In this document: positions 1 to 4,589 of the stretch, one piece after another
Position numbering within the stretch: the first letter of the stretch is position 1
Layout: each line of letters begins with the position of its first letter
Notes under the pieces: model-generated
Seen by the model: the letters and a program-made list of their open reading frames with translations, nothing else
Databases searched by the model: none
Told to the model about the DNA's origin: nothing
Position numbers and translations under genes: made by a program
Assembly (NCBI GenBank): GCA_022866585.1
Contig: JALHUP010000174.1
Span: 1-5,708, forward strand
DNA from: Candidatus Zixiibacteriota bacterium
GTDB taxonomy: Bacteria; Zixibacteria; MSB-5A5; SM1-73
Direction of reading: 5' to 3'
DNA length: 5,708 bases

Positions 1-1359
1 CGATTTCCCTAAGAAGGTTAAGAAGAATAATCTAAACATGTAAAATGCAGTCATCCCTGCGGTGATCACTCCAATTAGCCATAAAAGAAAATGCCCATGC
101 GGGCTGGAATAGGCTTTCCACAGGATTTCATCTTTGCTGAAAAATCCAGAAAAAAGAGGAATACCCGAGATGGCTAAGGTGGCACAAAGGAAACACCAGA
201 AGGTTGTGGGCATATATTTTTTCAGATCTCCCATCTTTTGCATATTCAACTCGCCCGCCAAAGCATGCATCACCGCTCCTGCGCCTAAAAACAGCAAGGC
301 TTTGAAAAAGGCATGGGTCATGAGGTGAAAAATCCCGGAGGCAAAGGCACCCACTCCACAAGCCAAAAACATATATCCCAGCTGGCTGATGGTGGAATAA
401 GCTAAGACCCTTTTTATGTCATTTTGAAACAAGCCAACAGAAGCGGCATACATGGCGGTCACCGCACCCACAATAGCTACCACCGCCATTGAAACCGGAG
501 CCAAAAGAAACAGAGCATGGCATCTTGCCACCATATAAACTCCAGCGGTGACCATGGTGGCGGCGTGGATCAAAGCCGAAACTGGAGTGGGTCCTTCCAT
601 GGCATCCGGAAGCCAGACGTATAATGGAATCTGAGCGGATTTTCCGGTTGCACCCATGAACAAAAGGAGCGTGATAGCGGTAACTAAACCTCCTCCCAGA
701 ACCAGGATGTTGGGTGCGGACTCAAAGACTTCAGTATAATTTAAAGTTCCGAAGGTCCAGAAGATGAGCATCACTCCCAGGGCGAACCCGAAGTCTCCAA
801 TTCTGTTCACGATGAAAGCTTTCTTGCCCGCATCTGCCGCCGACTTTCTCTCATACCAGAAACCGATCAGAAGATAAGAACAAAGCCCTACTCCTTCCCA
901 TCCTAAATACAATAAGAGAAAATTATTGGAGAGGACTAAGGTCAGCATGAAAAAAGTGAAAAGATTCAGATAGGAAAAATATCTGGCATATCCTCGGTCA
1001 TGTGCCATATATCCGGTGGAATAGAGATGAATAAAAAATCCAACGCCCGACACCACCGCAATCATCACCGAGGAGAGAGGATCCAATAAAAAGCCGATAT
1101 TTATGTGAAAATTGCCGGATAAAATCCAGGTGAAGGCGATTTTTTGCACCACTCTAGCCCCTTCCGGCAAAACCAAAAGCTCAAAGAGGATGGCGATGGA
1201 AGTCAAGAAAGATAAACCGATTGAGCCACAACCAATCCAGCTAACCAGGCTTTTGCCGGGTATTTTCTCTTCAGGCTGACTCTTTAGGGTGAGTGCCAAA
1301 AGCCCATTGACCAAGAAACCGAGCAAAGGGAATAATGGAACTAAGTAGATGCAGTTCAT
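1..1359 (-). CDS. nuoL: NADH-quinone oxidoreductase subunit L (3' end missing)
   Basis: NuoL is the distal antiporter-like proton pump of the complex I membrane arm. The frame is open without a break from the ATG at 1359 to the window edge, giving 453 residues. The family is usually a little over 600, so the last antiporter helices, the long lateral helix and the C-terminal helix are outside. The family core is clear: WEGVGLCSYLLIGFW at residues 154-168, GATGKSAQIPLYVWLPDAME at 236-255, ALIHAATMVTAGVY at 262-275, HLMTHAFFKALLF at 345-357 and SGFFSKDE at 404-411. The charged residues of the proton path are present at E155, K240, H265, H345, H349, K353, K409 and D410, matching E. coli E144, K229, H254, H334, H338, K342, K399 and D400. 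The start is preceded by a weak purine tract (GAGAAAG) just after a repeat hairpin. It is the last complex I gene seen; nuoM and nuoN would be expected beyond the edge. Confidence 0.97.
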   Translation of the reverse strand, partial: MNCIYLVPLFPLLGFLVNGLLALTLKSQPEEKIPGKSLVSWIGCGSIGLSFLTSIAILFELLVLPEGARVVQKIAFTWILSGNFHINIGFLLDPLSSVMIAVVSGVGFFIHLYSTGYMAHDRGYARYFSYLNLFTFFMLTLVLSNNFLLLYLGWEGVGLCSYLLIGFWYERKSAADAGKKAFIVNRIGDFGFALGVMLIFWTFGTLNYTEVFESAPNILVLGGGLVTAITLLLFMGATGKSAQIPLYVWLPDAMEGPTPVSALIHAATMVTAGVYMVARCHALFLLAPVSMAVVAIVGAVTAMYAASVGLFQNDIKRVLAYSTISQLGYMFLACGVGAFASGIFHLMTHAFFKALLFLGAGAVMHALAGELNMQKMGDLKKYMPTTFWCFLCATLAISGIPLFSGFFSKDEILWKAYSSPHGHFLLWLIGVITAGMTAFYMFRLFFLTFLGKS

Positions 1360-1372
1360 AGCTTTCTCAGTT

Positions 1373-1438
1373 GTCCGCCGTCCACTGTCCGCAGTCCGCC
1401 GCAAAATCATTTGTTACAGCGGACGGCCGACGGCGGAC
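1373..1438. repeat. Facing heptamer arrays (GTCCGCC type) before nuoL
   Basis: The nuoK–nuoL spacer (83 bp) is mostly repeat. On the plus strand four heptamers run in tandem at 1373-1400: GTCCGCC, GTCCACT, GTCCGCA, GTCCGCC. On the minus strand three run from 1438 to 1418: GTCCGCC, GTCGGCC, GTCCGCT. The two arrays face each other across about 17 nt that are much richer in A and T. The outer ten bases (1373-1382 and 1429-1438) are perfect inverted copies, and a longer imperfect pairing is possible. In the nuo transcript this would be a GC-rich hairpin whose foot lies 13 nt before the nuoL ATG. The repeats and pairing are read directly; any effect on nuoL translation or mRNA stability is inference. 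Confidence 0.85.
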
Positions 1439-1442
1439 GTTT

Positions 1443-1751
1443 TCACCACTTCATTAAATTCGAATCATCCACATTAACACTTTTTCTATTTCTAAAAAGA
1501 CAAATGATAATTGCCAATCCGACTGCGGCTTCAGCCGCCGCCACGGTCATGACTAAAAAGACAAAAACCTGTCCGTCTGCTGACCCGAACTCTCGGGAGA
1601 AAGCTACCAAAGCTAAATTAACCGCATTCAGCATCAACTCGATGGACATAAATATGATCAGTATATTTCGCCTCACCAAAACCCCCAAAACTCCGATGGT
1701 GAAGAGCACCGCACTTAATATCAGATATGAAGACAATGGAACCATACTCAT
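1443..1751 (-). CDS. nuoK: NADH-quinone oxidoreductase subunit K
   Basis: NuoK is a small three-helix subunit of the complex I membrane arm, homologous to MrpC, and lies in the proton path between NuoJ and the antiporter-like subunits. The product is 102 residues (E. coli 100). The family pattern is complete: RRN at 27-29, the conserved membrane glutamate E38 in SIELMLNAVNLAL, DGQVFVF at 59-65, and the second membrane glutamate E74 in VAAAEAAVGLA. These correspond to E. coli E36 and E72, both important for coupled activity. A second in-frame ATG at 1745 gives MVPLSSYLILS, which aligns better with the E. coli start (MIPL) and gives exactly 100 residues, so the true start may be there. Neither start has a clear Shine-Dalgarno sequence. 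A perfect palindrome ends 13 nt upstream of the longer start. Confidence 0.97.
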   Translation of the reverse strand: MSMVPLSSYLILSAVLFTIGVLGVLVRRNILIIFMSIELMLNAVNLALVAFSREFGSADGQVFVFLVMTVAAAEAAVGLAIIICLFRNRKSVNVDDSNLMKW

Positions 1752-1764
1752 TCTAATGTTTTGT

Positions 1765-1797
1765 CCAGCACCTAACTTAAGTTAGGTGCTGGTTTTT
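1765..1797 (+). terminator. Perfect 28-bp palindrome plus T5 (terminator-like on plus strand)
   Basis: The arms CCAGCACCTAACTT (1765-1778) and AAGTTAGGTGCTGG (1779-1792) are exact reverse complements with no spacer, so a single strand would fold into a stem with a small loop. On the plus strand the stem is followed directly by TTTTT (1793-1797), the layout of an intrinsic terminator. On the minus strand, which carries the nuo operon, the run of A comes before the stem and no U-tract follows, so it should not stop nuo transcription. It occupies most of the 56-bp nuoJ–nuoK spacer. It could end antisense transcripts, stabilise a processed nuo mRNA end, or be a dispersed palindromic repeat. No plus-strand gene lies upstream to need a terminator. 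Confidence 0.6.
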
Positions 1798-1807
1798 CGT
1801 CAAAATA

Positions 1808-2314
1808 TTATAGTTTCCTTTTCGCCATAACTACTGCGCCTACGATCGCCACCAAAAGTAAAACCGAGGCAATCTCAAATGGGAAGAGATATTTTGTAAA
1901 CAAAAGCTCTGCCAGCATCTCCACACCGGCAGGAGCAAGCTTCGTTGTCGAAACTTCAGGATTTCCGACAGTTGATAAACCGACATCTATTGCGGTGGCT
2001 ATTAAAATCAAAAACAGAAAGCCAAAAAGGATGGCAAAAAATCTTTGGGCTCTTTTTCTCTCTGGCCCGAATTCATCCTTTCTCAAGTTCAGGAGCATGA
2101 TCACAAATAAAAACAAAACCATGATGGCACCAGCATAGACGATTATCTGAATTGCGGCTAAGAATGGTGCATTCAAGGTAAGAAAAAGTATAGCCAAGCT
2201 GACCATGGTGGCGATCAAAAATAGTGCACTTGACACTGGATTTCTGTGACTGATCACAAAGATCGCACAGACCGTTGCCACTACTGATATTATTGCAAAG
2301 ACCACAATTTCCAT
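1808..2314 (-). CDS. nuoJ: NADH-quinone oxidoreductase subunit J
   Basis: NuoJ is a five-helix membrane subunit of complex I (ND6 homologue) that lies between NuoH and NuoK. It contains the third helix whose pi-bulge is thought to switch during coupling. The product is 168 residues, close to the usual 165-185. Diagnostic sequence: a helix from residue 1, then HRNPVSSALFLIATM at 23-37, then IQIIVYAGAIMVLFLFVIML at 55-74, which is the hallmark TM3 with Y60. The polar stretch NLRKDEFGPERKRAQR (76-91) follows, then a fourth helix, and finally FEIASVLLLVAIVGAVVMAK with a basic end. The ATG start is preceded by GGATGAG, an acceptable ribosome-binding site, only 12 nt after the nuoI stop. The two genes are therefore closely coupled. 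Confidence 0.96.
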   Translation of the reverse strand: MEIVVFAIISVVATVCAIFVISHRNPVSSALFLIATMVSLAILFLTLNAPFLAAIQIIVYAGAIMVLFLFVIMLLNLRKDEFGPERKRAQRFFAILFGFLFLILIATAIDVGLSTVGNPEVSTTKLAPAGVEMLAELLFTKYLFPFEIASVLLLVAIVGAVVMAKRKL

Positions 2315-2322
2315 ATTCTCAT

Positions 2323-2348
2323 CCGTTCAATCCGTTGACCGTTGACCC
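2323..2348. repeat. CCGTTGA heptamer repeat across the nuoI stop
   Basis: On the plus strand two exact CCGTTGA units (2332-2338 and 2339-2345) follow a related degenerate unit, CCGTTCAAT (2323-2331), and are followed by CCC. On the coding strand this reads GGTCAAC GGTCAAC GGATTGAAC GGATGAG. It supplies the final NuoI codons (G-Q-R-S-T-D and stop) and the purine tract before nuoJ. The array is short, and two exact units alone could be chance. The case rests on similar heptamer arrays in two other spacers of the same operon. Confidence 0.55.
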
Positions 2349-2764
2349 TTTTTCAACAAATCCTCTTTGGTATAAATTAGCTTTTCTCTCTTATCAATGG
2401 AAAACTCATATTCTTTGCTTAAAAAAATAGCTTCCTTCGGACAGGCTTCTTGGCAGTATCCACAAAAGATGCATCTTAGCTCATTTATCTCATAGATCTT
2501 AGCATATCTTTCTCCGAATTCGTTCTCCGCCGGCTCCATATAGATACACTCAGATGGACAAGCGGCCGCACAAAGTCCGCAACAAACACACTTCTCCGTT
2601 CCATCTTCATTCCTTTTCAGGTAATGCAATCCTCGATAGCGATCCGAAAGAATCAGTTTTTGGTCTGGATATTGCACCGTGATCGGTTTGGTTAAAAGAT
2701 ATTTGAAGGTGACGGATAATCCTTTGGGAATTGCCAAGAATATGGTTTTTAGAGTATCGAGCAT
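2327..2764 (-). CDS. nuoI: NADH-quinone oxidoreductase subunit I (2 x 4Fe-4S ferredoxin-type)
   Basis: NuoI holds clusters N6a and N6b, which carry electrons from NuoG towards the terminal N2 cluster. It sits where the peripheral arm meets the membrane. The product is 145 residues, somewhat shorter than E. coli NuoI (180). An amphipathic N-terminal region (about 1-30) for membrane contact is followed by RYRGLHYLKRNEDG (42-55). Two full CxxCxxCxxxCP motifs then follow: C59, C62, C65 and C69, and C98, C101, C104 and C108, with the typical MEP and NELRCIFCGYC context. The C-terminal tail (YTKEDLLKKG) is family-like, but the last residues QRSTD are encoded by a heptamer repeat. The ATG at 2764 is the first in the frame after an upstream stop, so the start is firm although no Shine-Dalgarno sequence is visible. 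It is separated from nuoH by a 202-bp repeat-rich spacer. Confidence 0.96.
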   Translation of the reverse strand: MLDTLKTIFLAIPKGLSVTFKYLLTKPITVQYPDQKLILSDRYRGLHYLKRNEDGTEKCVCCGLCAAACPSECIYMEPAENEFGERYAKIYEINELRCIFCGYCQEACPKEAIFLSKEYEFSIDKREKLIYTKEDLLKKGQRSTD

Positions 2765-2966
2765 AATTGAACTTGGGTTTCGCTTTAAAAAGGTTACGGT
2801 TTAGATTCGCTACGCTCACTACAAGTCGGTTAGGTATCGTCTAAAAGGTGATCGTCAGTCGTTTTTCGTCTGAAATACGAAACCCGAAACCAAAAGACGA
2901 TAGACGATACGTGGCCGAAACCCAAACCGATCCACGATAAACATACCTTATTTTGTAAACAGAGCA
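2765..2966. repeat. Repeat-rich 202-bp nuoH–nuoI spacer
   Basis: This is the longest spacer among the nuo genes apart from the nuclease insertion. It holds tandem heptamers on the plus strand: CGAAACC twice at 2878-2891, a further CGAAACC at 2916-2922 followed by CAAACC, and AGACGAT twice at 2895-2908. GTATCGTCTA (2834-2843) and TAGACGATAC (2901-2910) are a perfect 10-bp inverted pair. TCGTCT (2866-2871) and AGACGA (2895-2900) form a second, nested pair. A large branched stem in the nuo transcript is therefore possible. No convincing promoter, tRNA or gene was seen; an ATG-started frame of about 26 codons near 2944 runs through the repeats and has no coding character. Confidence 0.7.
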
Positions 2967-3950
2967 TTATAGCACCATAATGGTTGCAGTTAAAAGGATA
3001 TTTAAAAGTGTTAAAGGTAACAAAACCTTCCAGCCAAAATTCATCAGTTGATCATATCTGAATCTGGGCAGGGTGGCTCTTACCCAAATATAAAAGAAAA
3101 GAAAAGCACAAACTTTTATTAAAAACCACAACACCGGAGGCAAAAACGGTCCCTGCCATCCACCAAGAAATAAAGTGGTGGCAAGTGCGCTTACGTTGAT
3201 CATGCTCCCATACTCACCCAAAAAGAACATGGCGAACTTCATGGAAGAATACTCGGTATAATAACCTGCCACCAACTCATTGTCTGCTTCGGGAAGATCA
3301 AATGGAGCGCGGTTAGTCTCCGCTATGGCACAAACCAGATACAAAATGAACCCCAGCGGTTGGCGAAATATGAACCAGCTGAAAAGTTTATCCTGAGACT
3401 TCACAATCTCCACCAGGCTCAAAGAGCCGGCAATCATAAAGACCCCGATTAAAGAAAGTGCCAATGAGACCTCATAGCTGATCATCTGGGCGGATGATCT
3501 AAGTCCCCCCAAAAGTGAATATTTGTTGTTGGAAGACCAGCCGGCTAAAACAATTCCATATACGGACAAGGAAGTTACCGCAAAGACATACAAAATGCCC
3601 ATATTGAAATCGGAGATCACCAGATTGATGCTCTGCCCGAAGATTTTTATCTGGTCTCCAAATGGTATCACCGCCATAATTATAAGAGCGGGAATAAAAG
3701 TTAAAAGGGGCGCCAGATTATAGATGAACTTATTCACCTTCGCCGGAGTTACATCCTCTTTGAACAAAAGCTTTATGCCATCAGCAAAAGGTTGCAAAAG
3801 CCCATGCGGTCCGACCCGCATGGGACCCAGTCTCACCTGAAAATGACCCAAAAGCTTTCTCTCCAGCCAGGTTAGATAGGCGATCATCAGAAGAAAAAAC
3901 ACAAAGACGATCAGGATCTTGATTAAGGTGATGATGATAAATGTGACCAT
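2967..3950 (-). CDS. nuoH: NADH-quinone oxidoreductase subunit H
   Basis: NuoH (ND1 homologue) is the eight-helix membrane subunit that forms the floor of the quinone chamber and links the peripheral and membrane arms. The product is 327 residues (E. coli 325). Diagnostic blocks: WLERKLLGHFQVRLGPMRVG (28-47), LLQPFADGIKLLFKED (51-66), LAGWSSNNKYSLLGGLRSSA (135-154), SYEVSLALSL with E160 (158-167), AETNRAPFDLPEADNELVAG (210-229), YYTEYSSMKFAMFFLGEY (230-247), GGWQGP (263-268) and RATLPRFRYDQLMNFGWK (291-308). The acidic and arginine residues of the quinone-chamber loops are intact. The ATG at 3950 is chosen because it gives the family length. Another ATG 10 nt upstream is out of frame. There is no good Shine-Dalgarno, only an A/G-rich GAAAAGAT that overlaps the end of the repeat element upstream. 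It would follow nuoG directly but for the 600-bp nuclease unit. Confidence 0.97.
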   Translation of the reverse strand: MVTFIIITLIKILIVFVFFLLMIAYLTWLERKLLGHFQVRLGPMRVGPHGLLQPFADGIKLLFKEDVTPAKVNKFIYNLAPLLTFIPALIIMAVIPFGDQIKIFGQSINLVISDFNMGILYVFAVTSLSVYGIVLAGWSSNNKYSLLGGLRSSAQMISYEVSLALSLIGVFMIAGSLSLVEIVKSQDKLFSWFIFRQPLGFILYLVCAIAETNRAPFDLPEADNELVAGYYTEYSSMKFAMFFLGEYGSMINVSALATTLFLGGWQGPFLPPVLWFLIKVCAFLFFYIWVRATLPRFRYDQLMNFGWKVLLPLTLLNILLTATIMVL

Positions 3951-3954
3951 ATCT

Positions 3955-3989
3955 TTTCATGTTCGTGCGGGAATTGGATTTCCCGCACG
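3955..3989 (+). repeat. Terminal inverted repeat with hairpin, nuoH side
   Basis: Read on the plus strand, TTTCATGTT (3955-3963) is followed by a hairpin with arms CGTGCGGGAA (3964-3973) and TTCCCGCACG (3980-3989) and a 6-nt loop, TTGGAT. The 35-nt unit matches the inverted copy at 4520-4554 at 30 of 35 positions. It lies 4 nt from the nuoH start codon. On the nuo transcript the hairpin is not followed by a U-tract, so it is not an intrinsic terminator. Confidence 0.85.
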
Positions 3990-4044
3990 TCTTTCTCTAA
4001 TTCAAAGGCCCAGCCAATTTAGATCAGTCAGCCAGGCTAATATT

Positions 4045-4482
4045 CTATTTTTGGTATTGTTGCAACTTTGGATTGAAAAAATGAATAGCTACTTGTTCGA
4101 ATACATCAATATATCCTAAGTTGCTGAACTTCTTCCCAGAGAAAAATGTTTTGATCCGTTCCACATCGATCAGTCCCGCATAGATTCGCTTCCCCTTCCC
4201 TTTAATCCGCTTAAGATCTTGGTATACTTTTGAATTTCGGGATGCAGATTTTGTTGCGTGTCTATATAAACGTGTGGCAAAATCCATAGTCTCCCCTCCA
4301 GTCTTCCCAATATATAATATCTCTGGGGAGTTTTTCACATAAAGGACGTATACTCCTTTCCTCTTGACTATTTCCGGATATTCCTTGCGTTTGCGTTTCC
4401 AGTTATTATCTAATTCTATCTCTATGGGTTGTCTAGAATACTCTCTTTTTGTGGGAAGATCCACCCTAATACATGATTTCAT
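4045..4482 (-). CDS. Small GIY-YIG nuclease-family protein
   Basis: The product is a 145-residue basic protein with a GIY-YIG domain, the single-metal nuclease fold of UvrC, SLX1 and phage homing enzymes. The motif parts are in order: GVYVLY at 43-48 (GIY), LYIGKT at 56-61 (YIG), RLYRH at 71-75 with candidate catalytic arginines R71 and R74, and the metal-binding glutamate E129 in DVFEQVAIHFFNP. The tyrosines Y45 and Y57 are present, so the active site looks intact. A Lys/Arg-rich N-terminal arm (about 28-42) and a basic loop KRIKGKGKR (91-99) could bind DNA. No second recognised domain is visible. The ATG at 4482 is preferred because GGAG lies 8 nt upstream. A TTG at 4560 would add 26 residues encoded by the terminal repeat itself. 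It has no known role in complex I, lies co-directional with nuo, and is flanked by inverted hairpin repeats. Its target and function are unknown; mobility-related cleavage is inference. Confidence 0.85.
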   Translation of the reverse strand: MKSCIRVDLPTKREYSRQPIEIELDNNWKRKRKEYPEIVKRKGVYVLYVKNSPEILYIGKTGGETMDFATRLYRHATKSASRNSKVYQDLKRIKGKGKRIYAGLIDVERIKTFFSGKKFSNLGYIDVFEQVAIHFFNPKLQQYQK

Positions 4483-4490
4483 TTCCTCAT

Positions 4491-4494
4491 CTCC
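4491..4494 (-). promoter_or_regulatory. Ribosome-binding site of the GIY-YIG gene
   Basis: GGAG on the minus strand lies 8 nt before the ATG at 4482, the best Shine-Dalgarno match near any start in the window. It decides the start of the nuclease gene in favour of 4482 over the upstream TTG at 4560. The gene thus carries its own translation signal and does not depend on coupling to nuoG. Confidence 0.7.
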
Positions 4495-4519
4495 GATATG
4501 ATTAAGTTCATTTCGCAAG

Positions 4520-4554
4520 GGTTCGGGAATTCCAATTCCCGAACCAACATGAAA
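4520..4554 (-). repeat. Terminal inverted repeat with hairpin, nuoG side
   Basis: Read on the minus strand, TTTCATGTT (4554-4546) is followed by a hairpin with perfect 12-bp arms GGTTCGGGAATT and AATTCCCGAACC and a 2-nt loop. It is the inverted partner of 3955-3989. The five differences include two pairs that change on both sides of the stem: the outermost G-C becomes C-G, and a T-A becomes G-C. Pairing is kept in both copies. Confidence 0.85.
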
Positions 4555-4556
4555 CA

Positions 4557-4574
4557 GCAAAAATAAATTTTTGC
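4557..4574. repeat. Small A/T-rich inverted repeat after nuoG
   Basis: GCAAAAA (4557-4563) and TTTTTGC (4568-4574) pair across 4 nt. It lies between the nuoG stop and the outer end of the nuclease element. The stem is mostly A-T and is not followed by a U-tract on the operon strand, so it is at most a weak structure. It may be remnant sequence of the original nuoG–nuoH spacer. Confidence 0.35.
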
Positions 4575-4589
4575 ACTCCAGTTTTCAGA

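Larger units (their letters stand above)
3955..4554 (-). mobile_element. Candidate GIY-YIG element with hairpin-bearing inverted ends
   Basis: Seen directly: a 600-bp segment between nuoG and nuoH begins and ends with 35-nt inverted repeats, and a single nuclease gene lies between them. The segment interrupts an otherwise canonical nuoG–nuoH junction. The repeats face so that TTTCATGTT is outermost and the hairpin innermost at both ends, similar to the way REP palindromes flank their RAYT transposase genes. No obvious target-site duplication is visible beside the ends. Inference: a small selfish element or intergenic homing unit, with the GIY-YIG nuclease recognising or cutting the palindromic ends or their target. 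Alternative: a host gene that happens to lie between two copies of a dispersed palindromic repeat. Confidence 0.55.

Noticed and set aside
128..361. Open frames on both strands within nuoL (also 134-328)
   Set aside because: They overlap strongly conserved NuoL motifs in another frame and are shadows.
1373..1438. CRISPR array
   Set aside because: Units are 7 nt without spacers and occur on both strands; this is tandem repeat, not CRISPR.
1411..1785. 124-codon open frame on the plus strand
   Set aside because: It lies antisense to nuoK, has a low-complexity composition and no family resemblance, and starts and ends inside repeat hairpins. nuoK on the other strand is unambiguous.
2607..2819. 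70-codon minus-strand frame overlapping the nuoI start
   Set aside because: It is out of frame with nuoI, made partly of spacer repeat, and has no recognisable motif.
2765..2833. Possible internal promoter before nuoI
   Set aside because: A TTGTAG and a TCTAAA can be found on the minus strand but at poor spacing and weak match; not enough to call.
2864..2944. Short ATG frame of about 26 codons on the minus strand after nuoH
   Set aside because: It is composed of the heptamer repeats; coding character and a proper ribosome-binding site are lacking.
3919..4119. 66-codon plus-strand frame across the nuoH start, the repeat and the end of the nuclease gene
   Set aside because: It reads through the terminal repeat (giving FHVRAGIGFPA) and antisense to two genes; there is no ribosome-binding site or family match.
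3951..4560. Target-site duplication beside the nuclease element
   Set aside because: The bases outside the two inverted ends show no convincing direct repeat, so none is annotated.
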